A model generated the notes under the pieces. That model searched no databases. It saw nothing but the letters and a program-made list of their open reading frames with translations, and was not told the DNA's origin. This document shows, in pieces, positions 17,198-29,603 of a stretch of DNA of 64,000 bases. This DNA comes from Mastacembelus armatus (Eukaryota; Chordata; Actinopteri; Synbranchiformes; Mastacembelidae). The position numbers were made by a program, and so were the translations under genes. The DNA lies in NCBI RefSeq assembly GCF_900324485.2, contig NC_046633.1:3960106-4024105 (forward strand). The letters are read 5' to 3'. Numbering within the stretch: the stretch's first letter is position 1; every line of letters begins with the position of its first letter.

Positions 17198-20100
17198 ATG
17201 CAGCTCAACGCCTGTCTGTTGCTTTTCATTATCACAACAGGTAAGAAACCCGCCCGTCCGTGGACGCGGTAGCTTATTACAGGCTTCGCATTTTCATTAT
17301 AAACGGCTCTAGGTCTCATTATTTCTTCCATTATCGCTTAACTATGTGTTGGACATATTTTAATTAGAACTACCAGAATTCTGGTTATATTCTCGGCGTG
17401 TTGTGTGATTATCTGAATGCCTCAGTCAACCACAAACCTCAATGACCATCAGTCAATCAGATGAATAAGAAAGAGACAAGGATTTTGCGCAGAATTAAAT
17501 AAATTTTTGACTTTTGGGTGGGGAGGACTCCAGTGATGCACCAGAGCCATAAGCAGCATGTTTTGTTTTGTTTTTTCTTTCCTCAGATAAAACCTTGGCC
17601 TTGTCACATCTCTACTGTGGTGGAAATGTCAGCTTGGAGCAAGAACCTGCAGGTCACATTAATCTCACCCTACCTAGAAATTTTAATGTCACCAACAGAC
17701 TCAACCCCATGAACCACCAGTCTGGCAAAACCCTTTCACTTTGTACTTGGATAATAGATTTTCCTCTGGGTAGGACGGTGCTTTTAACGTTGGAACAGTT
17801 GGTAGGGGATTCAAGCGTATCAGTGCGGTGTGTTTGGAATGGAGAAGATCATGTTAAGGTCCTGGAAGATGGGGGGACGGCTCTGCTCTCCGGCTGTGGC
17901 ACAAACAAAACCACCCTCAGGTGGGCAGGCGCAGGACACTCCTCAAATACAATTCAGCTGTCTTATTATGGTGAGAAACCTTTAACTCAGTTACCTTGTT
18001 TCATTTATTGAGTCCGTATGGCCACCTCACACACACTCGCACCCTGCTCACAAGACTTTGATATAATAGCTGTGATAACATTTAAAGAAGACTTGTTTGA
18101 AAGCAGTGTTTTTGTTATTTTGGCTACAATACAACAAGAAAGTTGTGGTTACTCTGTTTACTGCACAGTGTGTGACTGTGGAAAGATACTGTGGAAATGT
18201 ATTGTTCAAAATGGGCTGGGAGCTGTAAATCTGTCCGTCGGAAAGTTCTTGTCACTCACTGTGGCGCGAGAGATAGAGCGATGTTATGTTGTTGTGGTTT
18301 CCACTCTGTCTCTCCTCACTCCATCCCTCTCTGTTTTCTGTTTGTTCCTGGTCACCCAGTCCTGGAGGATGAAAGGAATTCCTCGCAGGACCACACATCA
18401 CACCATGAGACAGGAACCAGCTTTACAAGCACACCTCCTGTCAGTCACGAGGTGGTGAAAGAAACAGAAGGGGTCAAAGGTCATCTCTACGAAGGTATGG
18501 AGTGGCGTCCTGAGCTTCAGTCTATGTCTGTTCCCTCCTCCCAGGACCAGGGGCTGCTGCACCCCACCTCGCCCCTGCAGGGACTGACTCTAGCTGGGAG
18601 AGTCGATAGGGAAACTGACCCTCTTCCTGAGGAAGGACCAAACAATGGAGCGGATACATCTGGAGCCGATCACCTCACTGAAGGTCCCATATCTGTCAGA
18701 GCAGGAACACACCCCTATTTTCACACACAGAATACACTCAGTACAGACGCATCAAACACAGCAGAGACAGAAACAAACTCCAGTGATGAGCTCCCTCTAA
18801 CCCAAATGGCACTGACAGATGCAACAGCCAGTATCTCCACCACCATGCCTGGCACTGATATACACAAACACACCACCACGCAAACATTTGAACATGTAAA
18901 CAAACGCACAACAACACAAGACCATCCCTCTGTATCCAGCTTCAGCTTCCCATCTAAAACCTCTTCTCTACCTGAGATACCGTCCCGCTCAACCCAGGAA
19001 AACGGTACTGACCTAATCCCGGCTGCTCAGGCTGTTAGTGAAGAGGAACAACCCCATTCCTGGAGACGCCAGCGAAGCACAGACACACTTAACTCTGATC
19101 TGAACTCTGCTGTCACCTCTGACCCTTTAAAGTCATCCACCGAACCTCTGCAAGATGACTCACACCGTGCACAGACTAATACTGAAGGCACTGCATCAAC
19201 ATCCACCTCACAGGGTTCCAGCAGGACTCTGTCATCCACCACCCACATCACTGGAGATCACGCTGCTGTTAGTGCTGTGACAGCAGCGTCTATTCAGCCA
19301 AACATAAGTTGGACTGACTCGTTTGAATCTGCTGTATCTAATGTTGCCAGTCAGTCTGCTGCACTTGAGTCCTCTGAAAAATTTGACAGGACTGTGAAGC
19401 TTTACACTCCGACTTCTTCCACACAGAGTCAGACATACTATCCACAAAGCACAGAAAGCCTCACACACTTTCCTTACACATCCTCCCCATTCACACAGAC
19501 AAGCAAAGAGACACAAACAGGAACACAAAGTACAAAAAGCTATTTAAAAATTCACACTGCGTCCTCCTCGTCTGGTATTACTCAAACTGATGACCAGACG
19601 TCAAGTTTCACAATTTCTTCTTCTACGCCCAGAACAGCACTAACGTTTGGAGGTGTGGTTCATAACTTAGCTAACACAGAAACTACTTCTGAAACTTATA
19701 CACTACACCCCACTCAAACGCTCTTATATGAAAACTCACCCGCAAATTCTCCTTTTCTATCCAGTACATCCATGCACTCGTCTACACCTTCATACACACT
19801 CCAAACACACACTATGTTTCCTGGTAGTTTACACACAACTCGCACATCGCAACCTTTAACACCCTCTACCACTGAGTCTGCTGTACACACGCCCTTCATC
19901 GAACACAGAACCATGCCTAAACCTTCACAATCACCCACAACTAAATCTGTATCTTCACACACGCCTCATGCATATAACAATCTGCCTTTACCATCTCCTC
20001 CTAATGTCCCTGCTACACATACACAGCCCCACAGCTACATTACTACTACACACACTTCTCTGTTCTCACTCACAACTGCAAAATCTGATTCTGGGCATGG

Positions 20101-23100
20101 AAATAGAGAGGATAAATCCTGGCAGTGGTTTGCCAGTAGTACAACCACACACACTCCCACCGCTGGAGAACCATGGCGATCTGCACCCTGGCTAACCCCA
20201 CATCCCAGCACGGAGAGCCGTTTGGCACATACACCTTCTGCTTTAACCTTCGCACCCACTTGGAGCTCTACAACCAGCCAGACACCCAAGTTTTTCATTG
20301 TGCCAGACCAGCCTGCAGCCATTAGAGGTGGTATTTGTGAGTTTTATAGTGTAATTAAATATCCAGGTTGTGTGTCCAGGCATTTTGAAACTGAATCATT
20401 TGCTTGTTCTGTTCAGTGGAATCAGTTGAGCTGCTGCTGCAGATAATTGTCGAAGAGCCCGGATCAGCTTTTACCGCTGGCTTAGAGGAAGACACCGCTG
20501 TCTGGGTTAGGGACACACACACTGAAATGCATGCATACATCCATAAACTAATTATTATACAATAGCTTTGGATATAGTAACTTTAGTGATTTTATTTATT
20601 TATTTATTTTTCTTCTCTCCCCAGGTGGAACCCTACCTACAGAAAGCCCCAGGGTTCATCAAGCTGCTGGGAGTCTGGAGCAGGTGAGGCAGTGAAGAAT
20701 TATGGAGGAAAGAAGGAAAACAGAATATAGGTGACATCTAGTCCCCTGTCTCCTGTGCCATTTCGTGTCATAGATATGAGCATCCAATTTTGATTTTTGA
20801 TCAGCTGCTAACACATACTGCTGTACTCCAGAACTCTGAAAGTGTCTGCAGACTCCTTAGACTCTTCTGAAAACCATACCACATGACTGTAAACTGCTCT
20901 ATGATTTTTAGTTATTTATTTTTTCAAAAAGATGTTTAATACTAATCCACAAAACAGCAAATTAAATATGTGCAATGTTAAATGTGATGGGAAGTGAATG
21001 TGAAAATATCTTAAATAATTTATGAATTTCCATGAAACTTGTGACAGACATTCATGGTACACAGAGGACTATGCCACCAGGACATAGTGTTCATATGTCT
21101 TTCATACAATATAGATTTTTTTTTTTTTTTTTTTTTAAATCCAGATTATTAGAAGAGTGAAAATTTCTAAATGCTTGACATGCCTACAGAACAAGGAGAA
21201 GTGTTGTTAAATAATCTTCTGAAGATGCTATTTACTTTTCACAAATGTGGCTCTTTAGTGCTGTGACGTACAGAAATGAAATCTGCTCTTCTGCTGTTGT
21301 TCCAGTGGCCATGCAGTTCAGAGTCTGGTGGAGTTTAAAACAAGTGGGGCTCTGCAGTGGCTCAGCATGACAGGAGCCACATCACTGCTGGAACAAACAG
21401 GACTAGCTCAAGCTGTTCGTGAGGGGAGGAGCTTCAGATCATCCAAGGTCACCAATGTCACACTAGGAGGTGAGTTTCAGTCCTCAGTCTATAGACAGAT
21501 GATGCAAGACTTCTAACTTTTGGGGGTGCCCTGGTGGCTGTTTAAGTCTTCCCTCATTGCCAACTCTCTAATAAAATGCTTGAACTGTCAGATTAGCGAT
21601 CAGCAGCATTGGATACCTTTACTTGAGACTGAATTCTGTTGTTGATCATCTAATTTAATTAGCCCAGTTACAGGCAGACTCACGCAAACATAATTACTCA
21701 ATTAAATTGACTCAGTTAGGCTCACAATCCAGTTCTAAGAGATCAGACTCAGGCTTTCATGATACCATGTAATCATCTTTCTTCTATCACATTTTGGTCT
21801 TTACCATTTGACTTAACTTTCCTTTAAAGGTATAAATGTACATATTCGTGACAAGCTCAGTTTTACATTTTCAGTAGGTATCGGGTTTGAGGGATGAATG
21901 CCACAGACAGGAGAGCGATGTTAAAGGGATTTGTTTTTTGTGTGTGTGCGTGTGTGTGTGTTTTGTTTTTTGGGCCATTGTCTTAAATTTGAACATATGG
22001 AAAATGTCAAGAAAAACCAGAACAATATCACCATAGGCTGATGTCAAACAATGTACGCTGCAATTTAATGAGATTTGTTTAATAATACAAATGTAGAATG
22101 ACATCAGCTCTGTTCTTTAACATGTTCCCCCTGAGGTCTGCAAGGTGACGTGTGTGACTGGTTACTGCAGTGCCCAGCAGGATATAAATGTGTTTCCCAG
22201 CTCGGCTCTGCGAACTACAGCTGTTCTTCTGTCTGTCACTTTGACTACTGCCACCACCACGGCATCTGTACACACCATCCAGGTCAGCTTCCAGTGTGCC
22301 GGTAAGAATGTTATACACACAGGGACACACGCATACAATGATTTTTGTATCTAAGGGGGGGTGAATATAAATGTCTTTGTCTGTGTATTAGCTGCATTGT
22401 AGGAGAGGACTTCTGGTACATGGGTCAGAGGTGTGATGTGAGGATGACTCGAGCACGACTCGTGGGCGCATGTCTTGCCATCTTACTCATCATGGTGACA
22501 TTCGTTGGAGTTTTGGCCCTTGTGGCAGTGCGACGCTACCGAGCCATTCTGATCCAGGCCAAAGTGGATCAGACTCGCAGCAGGTACAACATACTGCCTG
22601 CAATGAAAAGATTAATGCACACCTGGTTACAAACTTTTTAATACCACTTAAATACAATTTAATACTTGTGACACCAGCCAGAAAACCAATAGGGCTTCAT
22701 TCATACTTTTATTTTTATTTATTGTATCATTTCTCAGGATATGAGGATATAACTAGAAATTTCTTATGATATAATTAATTGAATTAATGTGACCCGTACC
22801 TATATAAGCAGCATAAAATGGATTGATAGATTATAGAATCAAAATAATTCATTCATTTCAGTTACATTAAGTCTGTGCTAAAATTGTTGCCATTATGAGC
22901 TGATGAGCTTCCTGGATGTTGTAGCCAGCAGCAGTGACTGTTTGCTACAGGTCTGATGGGCCTGAATAAAACACGACAAAAAGTGGTGAGCTCAATCCAC
23001 AAGTTTATATTTGTGTAAACATTGTACAACTAACATTACTGTACACATATCTGTACATGAACCATAATATATTAAGACAATTAGATGTTTAGAGGAAAAT

Positions 23101-25131
23101 TTTGGGTGTACCTAAAATAACACAGTAAATTTCACAGTATCACCACATGGTAAACATAATGGTGCATTTTACAAAACATGAGATGATTAATTTGACATGC
23201 ATGGCAATAACACAATAGATACCCAGGGTGAGATTTGTTGTTTTGTGAACAGGGCAGTGAAAGCCACACACTGACATTGGCTAGTGGACATTACTGCACA
23301 TACAGTAGATGTAAGTGCAGTAATGTCCACTAGGTGCCGCATTTTGTCCGACGAAGCACATACTGAAGATGAAGGATGTGTCTGCGAACGTTAAGACAGG
23401 CTGGCTCTAAATCTTCCTTCTCCAGATTTGCACACAGGCCTCACAGACTTGACAGTTTGTCTGAAATGAATCTAAATGTATCTTACCCAGTACTTTATCT
23501 GAGAAGGTAGGCATGCTGATATTGGACATGTCTGCAAGATAAACCCAGAATGTACCTGTGAAGTTATACATTAATAATGAATGTCATGGCTTATACATAA
23601 AATCAGACATGTTGTTCTGCTTTATTGTCATTATTATTACTATTATTATAATTAATACTATAATGTCTGAGCTAGCCAAGATTTTTGTTATCACAACACT
23701 GAACATAAATTACAAAGTGAGATGAGAGAGGGGAAGAAGCCGAAGTTTGAAAGAATGCTGGAATTTTATTTTCTCCAGAAGGCTCGTTTACCATGTCATA
23801 TCATGAAGCAATGGCTCCTATCATGGTGTATATATAATGCTGTGCAAAGGTTTTAGGCAAGAAAAGGTCAAATAAGGATGCTTTCAAAAACAATACCATG
23901 AATAATTTGTCAATTACAGAGTGCAATTAATAAGAGATGCCTGTAAAACAGCAACAATGTACTTGGCAGGTAGGTTGCTTCTTGGAGAACTTGCCTCAGT
24001 TCTTCTGTCTCTGCGTATAATCCCATGCTGATTCCATAATGTTGAGGTCAGGGCTCTGAGGGGATCACACCATCAGTCTAAGGACTCATTGTTCTGTATG
24101 TTTGGGCTTGTTGTCATGCTGCAGAATGAATTTGAAACCAGTCAAATCCCTCCCCAAGGGTTCTGTGTGAGGAAACGCATTCAATTTTTGCAGTTTTAGA
24201 TGGTAACCCATGAATATTTAAAGTCACTTTATGATTTGTTGTGTGTGCAGCTATCACAGGTTTAACCATTTTGATGAGCTGTCAGGTCGGTTCTGGTTAC
24301 GTTCATGGGCGGGATCGGCAGACTCTATGGACAATCCTGCCTTTACACGCTCCGATGAATTACTGCACCTGCGGGCGCTCGATCGCCCTTGCTGTTACCA
24401 TGACGACACGATGTCACTGGCTTCCACCTGCCCCAGCCATGGAGCACGCATCAACACGATCTACCCCCACAGGTGCACACACTTACTCTCACAAATCCAA
24501 AAAGAGAAGGTTAATATACAGAGGGCAAATGTCTGTGTGACAGTCCTTCACTGTCTATCAATCTAAAAAATGTTGTCTCACTGAAATCATTTTTGCAGCA
24601 TAAAACTAAACAGTGATTTCAACATTGTCCCCTGTCAGATAAAATTTGAAGATATTCTTCCAAAAGCTAACTGGTTCTTCTCAGCTTTAAACATATCCTT
24701 TACTCTGCTACCTTCACCAAGATACAACATACAGTGGAGAGTAAATTAGCAGTTTCCCAGTTTTAAACCCCAATAATAATAAACCACTAATGCTTTGGCT
24801 CTCTGTTCCCTGTAGCTCCCAATATGGTTGGAGGGGGAGCGAGATGAGTATGGCTGATGGTGTATTGGATTCGGGTAAGGCCAGTGACCTTTCTGTTTGT
24901 AGCTGGCCTGTGGAACCCATTCAGTGGACTCCCTTCCCACTGCTGCAGCAACTTGCTTCCCAAAGAACACCCACAGTGAGTGTTTGTGTTTTAGAGAGAC
25001 AAAGAGATATGTCTGGTTTCATCATGTGATTATGTTTTGTTTCCCTGTGAAACCAGGTGAGGGTGTCAAGGCCACGGTCCTACTGTGAAGGCATGGAGTT
25101 GGTAGACATGGGGAAGAGCTGGACTGCTTGA
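17198..25131 (+). CDS. Mucin-like type I membrane protein: CUB-like, Ser/Thr-rich, SEA-like, EGF-like x2, TM (11 exons, about 1173 aa)
   Basis: I cannot name an orthologue. Exons: 17198-17240, 17587-17970, 18360-20327, 20417-20505, 20625-20683, 21306-21469, 22136-22301, 22392-22583, 24251-24472, 24816-24975, 25057-25131, all in phase. The start MQLNACLLLFIITT looks like a signal peptide; a nearby upstream ATG in another frame does not. Residues about 24-142 are CUB-like (YCGGNVSLE, LCTWIIDF, SGCGTNKTTL). Residues 143-798 are one large Ser/Thr/Pro-rich exon expected to carry dense O-glycans. Residues about 799-905 are SEA-like, without an obvious GSVVV cleavage site. Two Cys-rich EGF-like units follow, ending CRCIVGEDFWYMGQRC, close to the last EGF of IMPG2 as I recall it. 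The membrane helix is residues 981-1004, then a tail of about 170 aa with MDNPAF. A poly(A) signal is at 25206-25211. The product is a cell-surface glycoprotein; its ligand is unknown. Confidence 0.85.
20328..20416 (+). other. Short intron 3 of the mucin-like gene, in frame with flanking exons
   Basis: The reading frame of the large mucin exon continues uninterrupted through this 89-base intron to 20446, past the next acceptor. The phase nonetheless shifts, because 89 is not a multiple of three. The spliced product reads into the SEA-like segment starting VESVELLLQ. Retention would give a different, quickly terminated end (stop at 20444-20446), which would be a secreted mucin-like form. Confidence 0.5.
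23281..23333. repeat. Perfect inverted repeat, 19-bp arms with a 15-base loop
   Basis: The left arm ctagtggacattactgcac (23281-23299) is the exact reverse complement of the right arm at 23315-23333; the loop is 23300-23314. It could be the core or ends of a miniature DNA transposon, or a folded RNA precursor. Its sense relative to the host gene is not defined. Confidence 0.85.
23837..24150 (-). mobile_element. Tc1/mariner-type DNA transposon relic (transposase strand minus)
   Basis: The segment starts with the familiar Tc1-like terminal wording (tgctgtgcaaaggttttagg). It continues with sequence that on the minus strand resembles a decayed Tc1 transposase, including tgttgaggtcagggctctg and the stretch around a conserved catalytic region. 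It is far shorter than the usual 1.2-1.6 kb element and has no intact frame, so it is a truncated, immobile copy. Identification is from remembered fish Tc1 consensus sequence. Confidence 0.75.
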
Positions 25132-25974
25132 GAATCAAATCTGTTTCGACACTGGTATTTACAGTTCATTGTTGTATTGTGAAGCTAAAGTGTTATTGTC
25201 TTGTGAATAAAATTTGTATAACAGTAAGTGTAAAGGTGTTTAAGTATTTTTACTGGCTCACATAATGCTGTAATAAATAAATCCTAATCAGGGCAATAAT
25301 ATTCTTTTACTGTGCAGATTAAAATGGTCTTGTAAATTTAAACAAACTGAGGTCAAACTTATGCAAATTTGTTTGTACATTATACATTCTTGTACATGTA
25401 CATTGAAAACTATTAAAAAATAAAATAAAGAAGTCAGGGTGCAAAGGATAGGTGAATAAAAGTCTGTGTGCTTAGACATTCTGGGAAATGTATTTTCTTT
25501 AGATGAGAAGATTGATGCCATTATTGGTCCTCTAGAGGGAAAATGAGTTTAACATAAAGGCTGAAAATGGTGAAACCACGAACCTGATTCTGTCAGAAGA
25601 TGACAAAATCCAGATTAAACAAACAAGCTATTACCTATAAATTAGTGACTGTTAGAGGTGCTGCTAGGACAAATTACCTCATTTCCCATTTATCTTTCTT
25701 AAATGTACCTTTAAATGAAAGTAAATATTGGCTATCAACATAAAACTGCATTTAACAGAATGTTGAAGTAGTTTAAGATTCTGTCATATAACATTTCTAT
25801 ATATATTATATTTTAATAAAATATATATTTAAAGGTATTCATTGCTGGGGTTAGTTTATATAGAAGAGGGGAGTAGGGTTTTATTGTCCAGCAGAGTTGA
25901 AAACTTTTCATTGGCCTATTTGACAGTTCTTTAAAACACACACACACACAACCTTTTGTTGTTTGTTGGCATCC

Positions 25975-26230
25975 TGTCGCAATTTTTAGTGTTTTGACTT
26001 TGACTCTAAAAAGCCACTGTAATCTTCCTGCTCAGTAGCAAACGGCAGACGAAGTTAATGACTAGCTGTGAACGCTGGAGCATTTAGCAGCTGAAGAGCA
26101 ACATATTGAGCTCACCAGTAAAAACTATTGGCCATACATTCATCAGGTGGCCAGAAACACAGCTCCAAATCAATGCAAATATTGTTCCATATGGCTGAAT
26201 GTGTAAATATTTGTTATCAAATTCATCAGT
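25975..26230. repeat. Dispersed non-autonomous repeat, copy B
   Basis: It shares ordered blocks with a segment in vav1 intron 11: gagcatttagcagctg (26078-26093 here, 4177-4192 there) and gtggccagaaac (26147-26158 here, 4266-4277 there), followed by similar ccaaat-aatgc wording. The same text is, from memory, common across percomorph genomes. No coding capacity is seen. Confidence 0.7.
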
Positions 26231-27198
26231 GTTGTATTCACAACATAACATGTTTTGATAACGTAAAGTATCACAAAAAAAGAGTTTTTTAAGTCTTTCA
26301 AGCAAATTGTCTGTGGGATTAATGACTCCTTACCCTCCCAAAATCTCCTGGATTACCAATCAGACAGCTGACCTGGAGCCTGAGTTTTTTATAGGTGGGA
26401 TTTCTGTGTAAAAATTACATCTTTCAACATTACATTCAAAAGAGTATTATTGTATAGAGTATCTTCCTCTCTCTTTTTGACTTGAGTGCACACACACACA
26501 AAAGGCACACCTACTCTCACTGCTCTGTATGAAACTCAGATGGAATGTGATGCCATAAATGACTGGGAAGACGAGTAGAGAGTGAAATAGGCAAGTATGT
26601 ATGCTGGCCTTATATTGCACTCCTATAATTGTCCCTGTCATGGGAAAATGAATAGAGTGATTGATTTTGGGAGACAGAGGAAATGTGGAAATAAAGGAAG
26701 CCTGTGAATGTGTGTTTAAGAAAGAGAGAGGTCGAGCGAGGGAGAGGGATGAGGCAAAGTGGACAGAAGCTACCTGCTAGCTTCTTCCATATACGGTCTT
26801 AGTCAGAGGCAAAAGCCAGGCCTGTGAGTTTCTCTGACTGTGTGAGTGAGCAATGCAGGGAGGGAGTGTGTTCATGTGTGTGTGCCTACTGTAATGCATG
26901 CATGAGTCATACATGCTGCTGAGTTTTGAAATTGTGTTCATATTGAGAAATCTGTATCAGGGAGGAGTTAGTAACTACAAAGTTTAAAAGGGAGAAAGGG
27001 GTTTGTTATCTTTCTCTAAATATAAATCTGTGTGTAAAGGTGAAGACGATAGAAATCAAGGTTTAAAGTGGCAAAGTAAGCAATATGCACATTCACACAG
27101 ACACAGGGCCTTAAAAAGGGAGATTCATTCATTTCCTCAGACTGGTCACATGACCTGAACAGTGCATTCTTCCCCCCATGTGACTCAATCCAATATCT

Positions 27199-27208
27199 CC
27201 TTATATGG
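27199..27208. promoter_or_regulatory. Distal CArG box, CCTTATATGG
   Basis: This is an exact CC(A/T)6GG serum-response-factor site, identical to the decamer in the actb core promoter (28737-28746) and in actb intron 1 (29604-29613). It is about 1.6 kb upstream of the predicted start site. Confidence 0.6.
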
Positions 27209-27263
27209 ACGTCTTCCAAAGGAACTCTTAAAGGGATGGTTGTCCTGCTCTGGGTCTATACTT

Positions 27264-27301
<38 letters not shown>

Positions 27302-27344
27302 TATGTGTGAGAGAGTGAGAAAGAGAGAGAGAGAGAGAGAGATT
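27264..27344. repeat. Compound GT / GA microsatellite
   Basis: A (GT)n run of about 15 units from 27264 is followed by a short interruption and a (GA)n run from about 27319. It lies 1.4 kb upstream of the actb transcription start. Confidence 0.9.
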
Positions 27345-27487
27345 CTGCTAACTGCTCCATACCTGGTGATATATGAGCACCTGTGCGCATTCATAAATCT
27401 GGATGGTTACTTCCTGTGAGCATCTACAGACGTGAGGCTCTGTCAACCATACTTCCACTCTCTTTTGTTGAGCTGGCTCCCATATAT

Positions 27488-27497
27488 CCTTATTAGG
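27488..27497. promoter_or_regulatory. Distal CArG box, CCTTATTAGG
   Basis: This is a second upstream CC(A/T)6GG match, 280 bases from the first. Chance occurrence of one such site is plausible. The clustering with three others around actb is what makes it noteworthy. Confidence 0.5.
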
Positions 27498-28699
27498 AGC
27501 CAGTGAGAATTCCTAGTGTAAGTTTATAAGTCTTTGTCCGGTGCCCTTATTGAGTTAAAGTAGCACCCTGACCCACCCACTTAGTTGCTGCTCAATTTAT
27601 AAGATGAGCTTTGCATGAGGATTTTTGAAGCATGTTACCATAAAAATAAATGTCACATCTGAACAAGCATTTCCTGCTAAACGCACACAAAGTCTTTACA
27701 TTGTGCGACATTTATGGGTGTGCACACGAGAGTGTATTCATGCATAGCTTAGTGAGTCACATTACTGAATAATCATTTCATGACAGGCCTTGAACTTTCA
27801 TTTTGATACAACACATAGGTATGCCAGGAAAATTACCATCTGTCTATCACAGCTAATTAAGCCAAGCAAGGTTCATCTTTCCCCTGCAGTCCCTTTATCA
27901 GACAAGTGATGAGAGATAAAAGATTTACAGCCTGCTTAATGTTTGCTGTAAACATGCCCCAGCTTGACCCCATGTATCACTGTCACTCTGCTCTGCATGG
28001 GTGTGTGGTGTGTGTGTGTGAGACTTTGGTATGCCCAGAGCAGATGTGTCAGTCAGTGTGTTAACAGAGCTGTCAGTGACCCTGAGATTGTAACCAGCCT
28101 ATGTCCTGGCACTACCAACCACGAGTATCTGGGATGAGTGAGATGATTTTGCTTTGCAACAAATGCATTAGCCTTTCATTCCCTCATGTCCTACACTTAA
28201 ATTAATTGAATTATTGATATGTTTATATGTTATTCAGTTAGTCATTCATCCAATGCACAAAGGCGAACAGAAGGCATTAGCATGGGTTTGTTTAATCAAA
28301 TATGGAGTTGTATAACCAGGGTTCTATGTAGGCCCCATTCTCAGTGTGGGGGTTGTCAAGAAGTACTGTTAGAGTACTGAATGATACCAAAATGTTCATA
28401 TTAGCTCAATTTGTACAACACAAATGCATATAATTCAACTTTTTTATACCCAGGAATTCTGCCATGTGTTTTGCAGCAACAGTTCTGTGATTTGTTGGCC
28501 ATTTGTGTCACACACTCACATATGAACACCTTCGACATCGTGGCAATGATGGAGAGAGATATAAAAAGCTGTTTTATTGATCAATGAGCGATCGCAGATT
28601 GATCATTTTGACAACATATAGGTTATTTTTCATGTTTGTCGTGCCCTGCCTTGTCAGAGCGCAGAGTCGTTATCTGCATGCGCCACACCCAGTGGATGC

Positions 28700-28800
28700 G
28701 GCAGAACCAATCAGAGCGCGCCGTGCGAAAAGTTTTCCTTATATGGAGAGGGGCTGCAGCACGAGCGCTGATAAAACCCTGCAGTCCGTCGGCCTCCATT
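28700..28800 (+). promoter_or_regulatory. actb: actb core promoter: CCAAT, CArG and TATA-like box
   Basis: A CCAAT box (28707-28711), a CArG box CCTTATATGG (28737-28746) and a TATA-like GATAAAA (28770-28776) occur in the order and spacing typical of vertebrate beta-actin promoters. They predict transcription starting near 28800. SRF control through the CArG box is established for actin genes. Confidence 0.85.
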
Positions 28801-28886
28801 GCAGTGAAGCTCACAGACTAAGTCACTCAGCTGGAGTGTAGCGCTCAGTCACAGGCCTGCTAAGCCGAGAACCCTCCCTTATACAG
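28801..28886 (+). other. actb: actb non-coding first exon
   Basis: The exon runs from the predicted start near 28800 to the donor at 28887 (CAG|GTAAGA). It precedes a 920-base intron that ends just before the ATG. A 5'UTR intron of this kind is standard for vertebrate beta-actin. The exact 5' end is inferred. Confidence 0.75.
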
Positions 28887-29402
28887 GTAAGACAACCGCG
28901 GCATGAAGCTGAACGTTTTTAATGCGTTTCCTCGTCCAGGTGTATTAAACTTTTCACTTTTAGCTTAGTTCGCCTGTTAAGTTGTTGAAGCAGCCGTTGG
29001 CTCTTAACGTTAAATTTGCTTTGTAATTTCTCTGCCTGGACTGTCTTAGTTTGCTGTCGTTTATTTAACACGTACTATGACACAACCCTGCAGGCTTATG
29101 TTGTCATCGCGTCGTCAGGTTAACAAGTCAGGCTGCGTTAAAAAAAAAAAACTGACCTTGCTGACATGTAAGCATCCGCTTTGGCAAGGTCTGCGGCTCC
29201 TGTTTCCCCGGTGTCACCCACAGACAGGTGATGGCTAATTAGACAGATTAAATATTAAGAGTCTTAATTAGTTGTGGGTGCACACGTTAAAACAAAACAT
29301 TACAGCTGTGAGACTATTGGACAATTTGATATTAAATCAAGTGTAAGTTAGAAGTTGGTTTTCCCTAAATAACCTTGTAAGTAAGGGTTGGTCACGACAT
29401 GA

Positions 29403-29416
29403 TCGGTCATGACCGA
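29403..29416. promoter_or_regulatory. Palindromic nuclear-receptor-like element in actb intron 1
   Basis: TCGGTCATGACCGA is a perfect 14-base palindrome with the GGTCA/TGACC half-sites in the zero-spaced arrangement known from the palindromic thyroid/retinoid response element. A further GGTCA lies just upstream (about 29390). Function is inferred. Confidence 0.45.
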
Positions 29417-29603
29417 CAGTTCATGGGATGGAGGTTCATTCATTTCGACTAAGTGTTGTCTTAAAGCATTAACGATGGTTATTCATTGATGATGCTCCCG
29501 GTGAAGGGAGTGGCCGGCTGGCTGGTGTCATTTGAGATTTAACGACACATGGGGCGGTTTCACGGGCCGGGCTGCCACTGTCTCTAAGCTGCTCTCACTT
29601 TTG

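Larger units (their letters stand above)
22584..24250. other. Largest intron of the mucin-like gene, with repeats
   Basis: This 1.67-kb intron separates the membrane-segment exon from the first tail exon. It contains a perfect 19-bp hairpin (23281-23333) and a Tc1-type transposon relic (about 23837-24150), listed separately. No additional exon is supported. Confidence 0.6.
25132..28560. other. Intergenic region upstream of actb
   Basis: This spacer is 3.4 kb with no supportable exon. It contains the poly(A) signal of the preceding gene (25206-25211), a dispersed repeat copy (about 25975-26230), GT and GA microsatellites (27264-27344) and two canonical CArG boxes (27199-27208 and 27488-27497). 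Confidence 0.6.

Noticed and set aside
16957-17244. 95-codon ORF across the start of the mucin-like gene
   Set aside because: It uses a frame that ignores the donor at 17241. The frame from 17198 gives a signal peptide and joins the next exon in phase.
18018-18458. 146-codon plus-strand ORF before the mucin exon
   Set aside because: It lies in a different frame from the CUB-like and mucin exons, and clean donor and acceptor sites remove this stretch as an intron.
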